Below, piece after piece: positions 16,467-25,253 of a stretch of 64,000 nt of DNA. Below the pieces are notes generated by a model, which was not told where the DNA came from, made no database searches, and saw only the letters and a list, made by a program, of their open reading frames with translations. A program made the translations under genes and the position numbers. How positions within the stretch are numbered: position 1 is the stretch's first letter; the number at the start of each line of letters is the position of its first letter. The stretch comes from Brucella intermedia LMG 3301 (GTDB lineage Bacteria; Pseudomonadota; Alphaproteobacteria; Rhizobiales; Rhizobiaceae), in NCBI RefSeq assembly GCF_000182645.1, contig NZ_ACQA01000002.1, positions 372,001-436,000 of the forward strand, written 5' to 3'.

Positions 16467-17411
16467 TTACCGTTCCCCGCGACGATAGGGCTGCATCAGC
16501 GCCTGCGGAACACGAGCGCGCCGCGCCATGACGATGAGCGCCACGATCGACATGATGTAGGGGATCATCAGGAAGAGCTGGTAGGGCACGGCCTTGCCGT
16601 AGACTGTCTGCAATCGAAGCTGGAATGCATCGAACAGTGCGAACAAAAGCGCGCCGACAAGCGCGCGCGCCGGTTTCCACGAGGCGAAGACGACAAGCGC
16701 GATGCAGACCCAGCCGCGCCCCTGCATCATGGTCGGGAAGAACGAGTTGAAGGCGGAGAGCGTAAGAAATGCTCCGCCGACTGCCATGAGCGCGCTGCCG
16801 AACATGATCGTGAAAATACGCACACGGATCGGGTTGATACCCTGCGCTTCGGCTGCATGCGGGTTTTCGCCGGTCATGCGGATGGCAAGGCCGAGCGGCG
16901 TGCGGAAAAGCACGTAACCGAGCAGAAGCGCCAGCGGAATGGCGATCCAGGTCAGCGCCGTCTGCGTGCCAAGCACCTGTCCGATGAACGGGACTTCTGC
17001 AAGCCAGGCCGGATTGAGCGGCTGGAAAGGCGTGATGGACGGCGGTGTCGAGGACAGCGGGACCAGAAGCCGGAACAGGAAATAGCTGAGGCTCGATGCA
17101 AACAGCGTGATGCCGAGGCCCACCACATGCTGCGAGAGGCCGAGCGGCACGGTGAGGGCTGCATGAAGCAGGCCGAACAGTGCGCCGGAGGCTGCCGCAA
17201 CCGCCACGCCGGTCCACAGGTCGGCGCCGTTGAACACGGTCAGCCAGCCGATCATTGCGCCGAAGGTCATGATGCCTTCAATGCCGAGATTGAGTACGCC
17301 CGCCCGTTCGCAATAAAGCGCGCCGAGCGTGCCGAAGATAAGCGGTGTTGCGATGCGCAGGACCGAGACCCACAGGCCGGCGGAGAGAAGAATATCCATC
17401 AGCTCGTTCAT
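16467..17411 (-). CDS. ABC transporter permease, BMP/nucleoside type (second permease)
   Basis: A 314-residue inner-membrane protein of the BPD_transp_2 family, with about eight hydrophobic segments and the conserved GIEGIMTFGAMIGWL and GENPHAAEAQGINP loops. Such permeases pair with BMP lipoproteins and a double-domain ATPase to import nucleosides or bases. It is the last gene of the operon. Its start overlaps the stop of the first permease by four bases (17408-17411). Confidence 0.9.
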   Translation of the reverse strand: MNELMDILLSAGLWVSVLRIATPLIFGTLGALYCERAGVLNLGIEGIMTFGAMIGWLTVFNGADLWTGVAVAAASGALFGLLHAALTVPLGLSQHVVGLGITLFASSLSYFLFRLLVPLSSTPPSITPFQPLNPAWLAEVPFIGQVLGTQTALTWIAIPLALLLGYVLFRTPLGLAIRMTGENPHAAEAQGINPIRVRIFTIMFGSALMAVGGAFLTLSAFNSFFPTMMQGRGWVCIALVVFASWKPARALVGALLFALFDAFQLRLQTVYGKAVPYQLFLMIPYIMSIVALIVMARRARVPQALMQPYRRGER

Positions 17412-18451
17412 CGGGCGATCCTGTATTGTGTGAAAAACAGAGCGACCAGCATGGTCAGGAGCGACAGCGCGACGGTGACATCGGCGATGAAGCTCGGAAT
17501 GCCGATGGCGCGGCTCATGCCGTCGGCGCCGACAAACATGGCGGCGGCAAAAAGTGCCGAGAAGATCGCGCCGATGGGGTTCAGATTGGCGAGCATGGCG
17601 ACGATGATGCCGGAATAGCCGAAGCCCGGCGAAAGATCGGTCGTGACGTAGCCTTTCACGCCCATGACCTGTATCGCGCCTGCAAGCCCCGCAAGGCCAC
17701 CGGAAATGCAGGCGACCTTCACCAGCGTCCTGGCCAGCGGGACGCCGGCAAAGCGCGCGGCGCGCGGATTGAGGCCCGCAGCCTTGGTTTCAAGGCCGAA
17801 GACGGTTCGCTTCTGCACATAGGCGATGATGAGCGCCAGGGCGATGGCTATCGCGATGCCGATGTGAAGCCGCATGCCGGACATGATTTTCGGCAGCACC
17901 GCCGCGTCCGGCACGGGCTCGGATTGCGGCCAACCAAAGGCGAGGGGGTCCTTCATCGGCCCTTCGATCATCATGGATACGATAAGCACCGCCACGAAGT
18001 TCAAGAGCAGCGTCGTCACAACCTCGTCGACACCGAAGCGCAGGCGCAGCCCGAGCGGGATGAGAAGAAAGATCATGCCTGCAATCGCACCGACGATCAG
18101 CAGAAGCGGAATGAGAATGGCGGCCGAAAGCTGCAACTGCGTGCCGCAGGCGACGACCGCCAGCGCACCCATGTAGAACTGGCCTTCGGCACCGATATTC
18201 CAGAGTTTGGAGCGGAAGGCGACGGCAGCGGCCAGTCCCGTCAGCATCAAGGGCGTTGCGCGGGTGAGCGTTTCGGTGATCGAAAGCTTGTTGCCGAAGG
18301 CACCGATGGCGATCTGGCGGAAGGATTCCAGAACCGGCGCACCGGCGGCGGCGATCAGCAGGCCGGAAAGCACGAAGGCGGCCAGAACCGCGATGACCGG
18401 TGCAGTTGCCACCAGTGCCACGGGCCGGGTTTCGCGTCGTTCGATACGCAT
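17408..18451 (-). CDS. ABC transporter permease, BMP/nucleoside type (first permease)
   Basis: A 347-residue BPD_transp_2 permease. The segment AFRSKLWNIGAEGQFYMGALA and the GLNPRAARFAGV loop are typical of the YufP-like partner of BMP transporters. The start at 18451 is separated from the ATPase stop by 64 bases that contain a palindromic repeat. Membrane partner of the permease that follows. Confidence 0.9.
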   Translation of the reverse strand: MRIERRETRPVALVATAPVIAVLAAFVLSGLLIAAAGAPVLESFRQIAIGAFGNKLSITETLTRATPLMLTGLAAAVAFRSKLWNIGAEGQFYMGALAVVACGTQLQLSAAILIPLLLIVGAIAGMIFLLIPLGLRLRFGVDEVVTTLLLNFVAVLIVSMMIEGPMKDPLAFGWPQSEPVPDAAVLPKIMSGMRLHIGIAIAIALALIIAYVQKRTVFGLETKAAGLNPRAARFAGVPLARTLVKVACISGGLAGLAGAIQVMGVKGYVTTDLSPGFGYSGIIVAMLANLNPIGAIFSALFAAAMFVGADGMSRAIGIPSFIADVTVALSLLTMLVALFFTQYRIAR

Positions 18452-18471
18452 CAGTTCAGCCCCTTCAATTG

Positions 18472-18523
18472 CTTGAGCATGATCTTATCTGAAAACCGCT
18501 TCACACTTTTCGGGATCATGCTT
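18472..18523. repeat. Rhizobiales-type palindromic repeat at the ATPase/permease junction
   Basis: GCATGATC (18477-18484) and GATCATGC (18514-18521) flank GAAAACCGCTTCACACTTTTC. I recognise this GAGCATGATC...ACCGCTTCACACTTTTC form as a very common intergenic element in this order. The TGA stop codon of the upstream ATPase gene (18516-18518) lies inside it. Confidence 0.75.
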
Positions 18524-20027
18524 TGCCCCATTCACCTGCCATCATCAGGCCCAGTCGTTGCGCGTTTGCTTCCCCAGCATCGATCGGGGGCGAGAGCCGG
18601 CCTTTGACAATCGCTTGAACACGATCCGCCAAGCCAATGATTTCATCCAGATCTTCGGAGATGAGCAGCACCGCAGCACCCTTGGCGCGTGCTTCCAGAA
18701 TGCGGGCGTGGATAGCCGCCACTGCGCCTTCGTCAAGGCCGCGCGTCGGCTGTGCCGCGATCAGGATACGCGGAGCGGTTTCCAGATTGCGGCCCAGAAT
18801 GAGCTTTTGCATGTTGCCGCCGGAAAGCAGGCGGATGCGGCTGTCAGGCGTGCCGCCTCGCACATCGAAATCCTTGATGATACGATCGGTAAACTCGCGC
18901 GCTGCCGCGCGGTTGACCAGAAGAGCATTGGAGAATTGCCGGTCGCGCACGCGCTCCAGCACAGCATTCTCCCAAAGCGTCAGATCGCCGATTGCGCCTT
19001 CCGCATTGCGGTCTTCCGGAATGCGGCCAACACCTTGGGCCACGAACTGGCGGGGGTCGAATTTCGTCACCGTCTGCCCGAACATGACAAGTTCACCGCT
19101 TGCCGGCTGGCTGAGGCCGGAAACGAGACGTCCAAGCGCTGCCTGCCCATTGCCCGAAACACCGATGATCCCGAGCGTCTCACCGGCGCGAACGTGGAAA
19201 TCGAGGTCTGAAAGACGGGTTGCGCCGTCCTCCACAACCGTTGCATTCCTCGCTTCCAGCAGGGTTTCGCCGGGCGTGGAAGCGGCGCGGGAAGGGCGCG
19301 AGACGCGGCGGCCGACCATCAGTTCGGCCAGTTCCTCCTTCGAGGTTTCGGAAGCCTTGCGCTCGGCCACAAGCTTGCCGCCGCGCAGGACGACCACGCG
19401 GTCGGCGGCGGACATGACTTCATGCAGCTTGTGAGAAATGAAGATCAGCGACAGGCCCTGCCGCGCCATCTCTTTCAGCGTCGCGAACAGGTTTTCGGCT
19501 TCCTGCGTGGTGAGAACCGCCGTCGGCTCATCCAGAATGAGGATATCGGCGTCGTTATAGAGCGCTTTCAGAATTTCGACGCGCTGTTGCTCGCCTACCG
19601 AAAGATCGCCAAGTCGCGCATCGGGATCGACCTGCAAGCCGAAGCGTTTCGCGATTGCGGCGATCTTGGTGCGTGCGGGGCCGTGCGCGGATTTGAGCTT
19701 CCAGAGGCTTTCCGTGCCGGTGATGATGTTTTCAAGCACGGTAAGATTGGGCGCGAGCGTGAAATGCTGGTGCACCATGCCCACCCCCGCCTCGATGGCG
19801 GCGCGCGGCTTACCTTGCGGGATTTCCTCGCCCTTGACGAACACACGGCCTTCATCCGGCACATAATGGCCGAACAGGATGTTCATCAGCGTGGTCTTGC
19901 CAGCGCCGTTTTCCCCGAGGAAAGCGAGAATTTCGCCGCGCCCGAGCTTCAGCGAAATATCGTCATTGGCGGTCAGGGGACCAAAGCGCTTTGTTATGTT
20001 GCGAAGTTCGAGGACGGTTGAAGACAT
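18516..20027 (-). CDS. ABC transporter ATPase, two domains, BMP/nucleoside type
   Basis: The 503-residue ATPase has two fused ABC domains. The first has Walker A GENGAGKTT, signature SVGEQQRVEILKAL and Walker B DILILDEPTAVL. The second has a degenerate Walker A (GVSGNGQAAL) and signature LLSGGNMQKLILGR. This asymmetry is usual in sugar/nucleoside CUT2-like importers, where only the first site hydrolyses ATP well. It energises the two permeases that follow. The final codon falls inside a palindromic repeat. Confidence 0.93.
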   Translation of the reverse strand: MSSTVLELRNITKRFGPLTANDDISLKLGRGEILAFLGENGAGKTTLMNILFGHYVPDEGRVFVKGEEIPQGKPRAAIEAGVGMVHQHFTLAPNLTVLENIITGTESLWKLKSAHGPARTKIAAIAKRFGLQVDPDARLGDLSVGEQQRVEILKALYNDADILILDEPTAVLTTQEAENLFATLKEMARQGLSLIFISHKLHEVMSAADRVVVLRGGKLVAERKASETSKEELAELMVGRRVSRPSRAASTPGETLLEARNATVVEDGATRLSDLDFHVRAGETLGIIGVSGNGQAALGRLVSGLSQPASGELVMFGQTVTKFDPRQFVAQGVGRIPEDRNAEGAIGDLTLWENAVLERVRDRQFSNALLVNRAAAREFTDRIIKDFDVRGGTPDSRIRLLSGGNMQKLILGRNLETAPRILIAAQPTRGLDEGAVAAIHARILEARAKGAAVLLISEDLDEIIGLADRVQAIVKGRLSPPIDAGEANAQRLGLMMAGEWGKA

Positions 20028-20084
20028 GAAGCGGGCCTGAAAAGCGGGAGCCGGTTTTGCGGATTGTTATCCGAACCAGAAGGC

Positions 20085-20121
20085 GCGCCGGTGCTGGAAC
20101 AGGTGTCAGGCACCGGCGCGA
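20085..20121 (-). repeat. Hairpin after the BMP binding-protein gene
   Basis: GCGCCGGTGC (20086-20095) pairs with GCACCGGCGC (20111-20120). It lies between the binding-protein stop and the ATPase start, with no U-tract. This is the position of hairpins that protect binding-protein mRNA or reduce downstream transcription. Confidence 0.65.
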
Positions 20122-20128
20122 GGCGTGA

Positions 20129-21127
20129 TTATTTCGGCTCTTCGGCGTTGAGCTTGAGCGTGAATGCGCCCGATTTGATCTCGTTGCGACGTGCTTCCAT
20201 CTTCGCTTCGGCTTCAGCCGGTGCGACGCCCTTGACGTAGATGATGTCGTTGCCGCCTTCCTTCATCATGCTGAAAGGCGTGTAATCCTTGCCTGCGGGC
20301 TTTCCAGCCTTCACGTCTGCGATTGCAGCATTAAGGATCGGCCCGAAGTTCCAGATTGCATTGGCAAAAACCGTGTCGGGATAACGCGGCGTATAGTCGG
20401 TCAGCGAGCCGATGGCCTTGATGCCGCGCTCCTTGGCCGCGTCCGCCGTGCCGATGCGCTCGCCAAACAGGATGTCCGCGCCGGAATCGATGGCCGCAAG
20501 GCCTGCCTCGCGTGCTTTTGGCGGGTCGAAGAAGGTGCCCATGAAGGACGCGACGAACTTCGCGTCCGGACGCGTTTCGCGCACGCCGTCCTGAAAGGCG
20601 TTGATCAGCATGTTGATTTCCGGGATCGGCACTGCGCCGACGGAGCCGAAGATGCCGGACTTGCTCATCGCGCCCGCCAGCATTCCGGTGAGATAGCCTG
20701 CTTCGAAATTCCAGGTGCCGAAGACGCCGAAATTGTCGCCCTGCGGCTTGCCGGAAGAGCCCATGACGAAAGCCGCCTGCGGATAGTCGCCCGCAACCTG
20801 ACGCGCTTCGCGTTCCACGGCATAGGATTCGCCCACGATCAGCTTGATGCCCTGTTCGGCATATTCGCGCATGGCGCGGGGATAGTCGCTCGCCGAAACA
20901 CCTTCCGAGAAGACATATTCGATCACGCCTGCATCGTTGGCCTGTTTCAGGGCGTCATGCAGGCGCGAGTTCCAGGCATTTTCCACCGGCGAAGCGTGGA
21001 TGCCTGCCACTTTCAGTTTTTCATCGGCGGCGAAGACCCGGCTGGTGATCGCCGTTGCGCCCAGTGCCGCCGACATTGCGAGAATATCGCGGCGGGTGAA
21101 GTTCGATGTCTTGATGATTTTGGTCAT
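20129..21127 (-). CDS. BMP-family substrate-binding protein
   Basis: The 332-residue periplasmic protein has a Tat-like export signal (TRRDILAMSAALGATAITSRVFA). The BMP (PnrA-like) fold includes GIHASPVENAWNSRLHDAL and the YTPRYPDTVFANAIWNFGPI region. BMP proteins bind purine or pyrimidine nucleosides or bases. The neighbouring cytosine-deaminase-like enzyme suggests a nucleobase or base-like ligand here. It sits between the hydrolase and the ATPase genes in one transcription direction. Confidence 0.9.
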   Translation of the reverse strand: MTKIIKTSNFTRRDILAMSAALGATAITSRVFAADEKLKVAGIHASPVENAWNSRLHDALKQANDAGVIEYVFSEGVSASDYPRAMREYAEQGIKLIVGESYAVEREARQVAGDYPQAAFVMGSSGKPQGDNFGVFGTWNFEAGYLTGMLAGAMSKSGIFGSVGAVPIPEINMLINAFQDGVRETRPDAKFVASFMGTFFDPPKAREAGLAAIDSGADILFGERIGTADAAKERGIKAIGSLTDYTPRYPDTVFANAIWNFGPILNAAIADVKAGKPAGKDYTPFSMMKEGGNDIIYVKGVAPAEAEAKMEARRNEIKSGAFTLKLNAEEPK

Positions 21128-21256
21128 TTGGTCTGGGACCCCTCATGTGTGTTTTCGGCGCGCGGGTGCGCGCAGCCGGTTGCTTCGTTTTGACGTGCGG
21201 ATTTGATGAGCAACGATTTCCATCATTGCCCAAACCGCCTTTAATTCAAGAAGATT

Positions 21257-22552
21257 CTAAAGCTGGCCGACTGGTGCGTAGTCAGCTCCGTCAACCGAAG
21301 ACGGGCGGCCTTCGAGGTTGAGTGCGCTTACACGCTGCGGGGTTTCGGCGATGATCTTGCCGCGCTTCACGACCTTGAGGCGGTTCGCCTTGAGGCGCAG
21401 CGCTTCGATCGGATCGCGTGCCTGGAGAACCACGAAGTCGGCGTTGCAGCCCTTGGCGAGGCCATAACCTTCCAGGCCGAGCGCCTTGGCTGAGTTGACG
21501 GTCAGCGCGTCGAAAACCTGCCGCTTGCCCTCGATGGACGTCATCTGCGCGACATGGATCGCCATGTGGCCGACTTCCAGCATATCGCCGGAACCCATCG
21601 AGTACCACGGGTCCATGACGCAGTCGTGGCCGAAGGCGACGTTGATGCCGGCAGCCATCAGCTCCGGCACGCGGGTCATGCCGCGGCGTTTCGGATAGGT
21701 GTCGGCGCGTCCCTGCAGCGTGATGTTGATGAGCGGGTTCGGAATGGCGTTCATCTTCGCTTCCGCGATCAGCGGAATGAGCTTGGAGACGTAATAATTG
21801 TCCATGGAATGCATGGAGGTGAGATGCGAGCCGGAAACCCGGCCCTGCAGTCCGAAGCGCATGGTCTCAGCCGCCAGGGTTTCGACATGGCGGGACATCG
21901 GATCGTCGCTTTCGTCGCAATGGATATCGACCGGCAGGCCGCGTTCGGCGGCGATGCGGCAGAGCGCTTCCAGCGAGGCTGCGCCATCGGCCATCGTGCG
22001 CTCGAAATGCGGGATGCCGCCCACCACGTCGAGGCCCATGTCGAGCGAACGGTTGACGAGATCGACCGCGCCCGGCGAACGGTAATAACCGTCCTGCGGG
22101 AAGGCGACCAGTTGCAGGTCGATGTAAGGCTTCACCTTCTCGCGCACTTCGATCATCGCTTCAGCGGTGAGGAGGCGCGGGTCGCTGACATCGACATGGC
22201 TGCGGATCGCAAGCAGGCCCTGGCTGACGGCCAGATCGCAATAGCGCAGCGCGCGTTCGACCATGGCTTCCACGGTCAGCATCGGCTTCAATTCGCCCCA
22301 GAGCGCGATGCCTTCCAGAAGGGTGCCAGAACGATTGAGGCGCGGCAGGCCGAGCGACAGGGTCGCGTCCATGTGGAAATGCGGATCGACGAAAGGCGGG
22401 GTTACGAGCCGGTTTGTCGCATCGATTTCCTGAGCCGCCTGATGCTCTCCAGTGGAAGGCACGATATCGGCAATCTTGCCATCCTTGACCAGAATGTCCT
22501 GCCTCTCGCGACCGTCGGGGAGATTGGCGTTTCTCACGATCAAATCGAACAT
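21257..22552 (-). CDS. Cytosine-deaminase-like amidohydrolase
   Basis: The 431-residue protein is closely similar in layout to E. coli cytosine deaminase CodA. It keeps the metal and substrate residues H58 and H60 (PHFHMD), Q153 (FPQDG), H211 and E214 (HCDESDD), H243 (GSHLTSMH) and D310 (FGHDCVMDPW), plus NITLQGRADTYPKRRG. The residue after the metal-binding Asp is Cys (C311), where CodA has Asp314, so the substrate may differ from cytosine (for example another hydroxypyrimidine, triazine or isoguanine). First gene of the importer cluster; likely acts on the imported base. Confidence 0.85.
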   Translation of the reverse strand: MFDLIVRNANLPDGRERQDILVKDGKIADIVPSTGEHQAAQEIDATNRLVTPPFVDPHFHMDATLSLGLPRLNRSGTLLEGIALWGELKPMLTVEAMVERALRYCDLAVSQGLLAIRSHVDVSDPRLLTAEAMIEVREKVKPYIDLQLVAFPQDGYYRSPGAVDLVNRSLDMGLDVVGGIPHFERTMADGAASLEALCRIAAERGLPVDIHCDESDDPMSRHVETLAAETMRFGLQGRVSGSHLTSMHSMDNYYVSKLIPLIAEAKMNAIPNPLINITLQGRADTYPKRRGMTRVPELMAAGINVAFGHDCVMDPWYSMGSGDMLEVGHMAIHVAQMTSIEGKRQVFDALTVNSAKALGLEGYGLAKGCNADFVVLQARDPIEALRLKANRLKVVKRGKIIAETPQRVSALNLEGRPSSVDGADYAPVGQL

Positions 22553-22826
22553 CGGCGGGACCTTTCATCTGGGTATGCAAGAACCGAGCCCAAAAAGAAG
22601 GGCTCATTTTTGAATTGCCTTATACCCTATAACCGGTGGGCGCAATGCCGGGAAATGCCAAAACCCAAGGAGTTTGGCTCAGCGAGTTTTGGGCAAGCGT
22701 GTGTGGCGATTGCGCATTTTCCGGGCGTGATGCGTCAGCATCCCGGCGCCGGATATAAAGCCGGCAGGGGTCGTCATCCTCAAAGGAAAATGTTAGGGCG
22801 CAAAGGATATTATTTTCGGGATTGCC
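22553..22826. other. Divergent region between the hydrolase and the IMPACT-family gene
   Basis: This 274-base region should hold both promoters. A small hairpin, GAGCCC/GGGCTC around AAAAAGAA (about 22587-22606), would lie in the 5' leader of the hydrolase mRNA. I see no known riboswitch or gene. Confidence 0.5.
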
Positions 22827-23414
22827 ATGTTCACGATCAGCCGCGTTGAAACCTTCAGTCAGGAGATCAGGAAAAGCCGGTTTCTGGCCATTGCCGCGCC
22901 TGTTGCGAACGAGCAGGCGGCGAAGGAGTTTTTGAGCGAGCATTCGGACCTTGCCGCCAACCACAATTGCTGGGCGTGGCGCATGGGGCAGAACTACCGG
23001 TTCAGCGATGACGGCGAGCCGAGCGGCACGGCGGGCAAGCCGATCCTGCAAGCCATTGACGGCCAGCAGCTCGACAATATCGTGGTGGTGGTGACCCGCT
23101 GGTTCGGCGGCATTCTGCTCGGCAGCGGCGGCTTGATGCGCGCCTATGGCGGCACGGCCGCGACCTGTCTGCGACAGGCCGAAAAGACCGAAGTCATTCC
23201 GCTGGTCGGCTTTCGTTTTGCCTGCGATTTTTCCGACCATGCGCTTTTGAAGGCGCGTCTCACCGCGGTCGAAAACCTCGCCATCACCGACGAAAACTTT
23301 ACCGGAACGGGCGTCGAGCTTGCAGGCCTCATGCCCATTGCCGCGCAGAACGATCTTTCAAGGCTGGTGACCGACCTGACACGCGGAAAGACCGTCATCA
23401 AGTTTGATGATTAG
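22827..23414 (+). CDS. IMPACT/YigZ family protein
   Basis: The 195-residue protein has the conserved KSRFLAIAAPV, NHNCWAWRMG, DDGEPSGTAGKPIL and VVVTRWFGGILLGSGGL segments of the YigZ/IMPACT family, with the C-terminal ferredoxin-like domain. The family is linked to translation regulation; the bacterial role is unclear. Transcribed alone. A Bru-RS-like repeat begins 5 bases after its stop. Confidence 0.93.
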   Translation: MFTISRVETFSQEIRKSRFLAIAAPVANEQAAKEFLSEHSDLAANHNCWAWRMGQNYRFSDDGEPSGTAGKPILQAIDGQQLDNIVVVVTRWFGGILLGSGGLMRAYGGTAATCLRQAEKTEVIPLVGFRFACDFSDHALLKARLTAVENLAITDENFTGTGVELAGLMPIAAQNDLSRLVTDLTRGKTVIKFDD

Positions 23415-23419
23415 CACCT

Positions 23420-23523
23420 AGAGCGGTTCCTGTTCTAACAGAATCGCCGGAACCGCTCTAACTATTTGTTTTGTCGCATTATCCAACGCAAAACCGTTTC
23501 ACACTTTTGCTGGAAATGCTCTA
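23420..23523. repeat. Bru-RS-like palindromic repeat, copy 1 (about 104 bp)
   Basis: The element runs from TAGAGCGGTTCC to GGAAATGCTCTA. It contains an 11-bp perfect stem, AGAGCGGTTCC (23421-23431) with GGAACCGCTCT (23450-23460). Length and palindromic form fit the 103/105-bp Bru-RS elements of Brucella. Two related copies occur at 45401 and 60236. Its terminal CTA is the TAG stop of the next minus-strand gene. Confidence 0.8.
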
Positions 23524-24963
23524 GACCCGGCTCGTATATTGCTGCCGCTTGTTCTCATACATCAGCAGGTCGGCGCGTTTCGCGACGGTTTCCAGCTTTT
23601 CGCCGGGCATGCTGGTGGCCGTGCCGATGGAAAGATTGAGCTTCAACTGGGAATAATACTGGTTGTTGATATCGACCAGCCGCTGGATGTCCTCGACCAT
23701 GGCTTCCGCACCGCGCTCGTCCACATAAGGCAGCACGACAGCAAATTCGTCGCCGCCGATGCGGGCTGCATGGCCGGGCTGCCTTACCGCTTCGTTCAGC
23801 ACTTCGCCAAGGCGCCGCAACAAGCCATCGCCTGTCGCATGGCCCCATTGATCGTTGGCGGCCTTGAGGCCGTTGAGATCGATGATGATGATCGAGATCG
23901 GCGCATGGCCCTTGCGCTCGAGCCGGTTGAGTTCGTCGACATAGAAGGCGCGGTTGTGCAGCTTCGTCAGCACATCGTGCTTGCCGAGATATTCCAGATA
24001 GGCTTCCGCCTTTTTGCGGGCCGTAATGTCGGTGAGCGCGACCTGCACCAGCGACCAGTCCTGCTCATGCCCAGGCAGGACAGAGAATTGCAGCAGCACA
24101 TGCCGCTCCGTGCCGTCGAGCGCATAATTGACCACTTCGCGGCGCTGGAACAGCACGCCGTTCCACAGGTCGATCAGTTGTTCGCGGAATGATGCCTCCA
24201 TCTCGTCCTTGAAGATGTGCGGCAGGTTTTGCAGCAGCGTCTTCTTGTCCGGCGCGAGGAAGAGGGCGAGCGTTTCGGAGTTGATTTCCAGCACGCGGAT
24301 CTCGCTCATGCACTGACGCACGAATTCTGGATGCACGTCGGTGAACACGCGGAAATCGACGATCCCGCGCTGGCGCACATCGTCCATCAAATGCTTGATG
24401 CGGCTGAAATCCTCGACCCAGAGCGAAACCGGCGAATGCTCGAAAAGCCCTTGCGCATGCTGCTTGTGACGGTCCTGTTCGCGGCGGGCATCCTCGCGGG
24501 CGGTGACGTCCTCGATGGCAAGCAGGACGCGCTCCCAGGTGTGTTCATAGCCGGGCAGCACGACGCCCTTGAGCTGGATATCAAGCCGCTTGCCCTTGAG
24601 CGTATAGTTGATGGTATCGCTGGAAAAGGCGTTGCCGCCCTCCCAGAGCTGCACCATCTCTTCGATATGCGGGTCCAGCATGTCGTCGCGGAACACGCGT
24701 TCAAGATTGGTCACCAGATGGTCGACGCTATCGGCCTCGAAGAGCGAAAGCGTCTTGCGATTGACCTTGAGAACGCGGATATGGCTGGTGCAGATGCGCA
24801 GCCGGGTCGTGTCCTCATGCAGGAAGGCCCTGAGGTCGGTAACGCCAAGCGCACGCCATTCCTCGAACTGCTCGCGCAGGCCGCTATAGTCCTCAAGCCA
24901 CAGGGAGATTGGGGCGAGGTCAAAAATATTGGCGCTGTCGCTCAGGGCAGACTCGATATTCAT
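23521..24963 (-). CDS. PAS-PAS-GGDEF diguanylate cyclase
   Basis: A 480-residue soluble protein. Two tandem, clearly duplicated PAS-like domains (about 10-165 and 170-320) share a signature SLW[LV]ED[YF]S and the RVL-[KE]-[VI]N-TL-LF core. They are followed by a GGDEF domain with RIGGDEFAVVLP. It should make cyclic di-GMP in response to an unknown cytosolic signal. The inhibitory RxxD site upstream of GGDEF reads RQPG, so product inhibition is probably lost. ATG 24963 chosen. The stop codon lies in a repeat. Confidence 0.9.
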   Translation of the reverse strand: MNIESALSDSANIFDLAPISLWLEDYSGLREQFEEWRALGVTDLRAFLHEDTTRLRICTSHIRVLKVNRKTLSLFEADSVDHLVTNLERVFRDDMLDPHIEEMVQLWEGGNAFSSDTINYTLKGKRLDIQLKGVVLPGYEHTWERVLLAIEDVTAREDARREQDRHKQHAQGLFEHSPVSLWVEDFSRIKHLMDDVRQRGIVDFRVFTDVHPEFVRQCMSEIRVLEINSETLALFLAPDKKTLLQNLPHIFKDEMEASFREQLIDLWNGVLFQRREVVNYALDGTERHVLLQFSVLPGHEQDWSLVQVALTDITARKKAEAYLEYLGKHDVLTKLHNRAFYVDELNRLERKGHAPISIIIIDLNGLKAANDQWGHATGDGLLRRLGEVLNEAVRQPGHAARIGGDEFAVVLPYVDERGAEAMVEDIQRLVDINNQYYSQLKLNLSIGTATSMPGEKLETVAKRADLLMYENKRQQYTSRV

Positions 24964-25193
24964 GGATTCCGTTCCAACTTTTTGCCGAAACACGTGTCCA
25001 GATGGAAAGCCGTCTCACAATGTCCGGGATGCGTTGTCCGTCCCATCGGGAAAAGCCGCGATGGTTATTGGGAGGGCCTTATATTACGGTTATCTTGGAT
25101 AGACTAGTGCGGCAAATCCGAATTTCGTACAACTTTGGAGCAGTGTTGCTAAGGAATTTCGGTTTCAAAGCCACCGCACTGGCGGCTTCCTGA

Positions 25194-25230
25194 GCTTAAA
25201 AAAGAACGGGCGGCCCACTGGACCGCCCGT
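25194..25230 (-). terminator. Terminator of the M20/oxidase/ABC operon
   Basis: ACGGGCGG (25206-25213) pairs with CCGCCCGT (25223-25230). On the minus strand it is followed by TTCTTTTTTT. It ends the long minus-strand operon that starts at 33.4 kb. Confidence 0.92.
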
Positions 25231-25253
25231 CATAAAGCGTCAAACTCGATTAT

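Noticed and set aside
22587..22606. Purine or other riboswitch before the cytosine-deaminase-like gene
   Set aside because: Only one simple hairpin is visible; no conserved riboswitch core.
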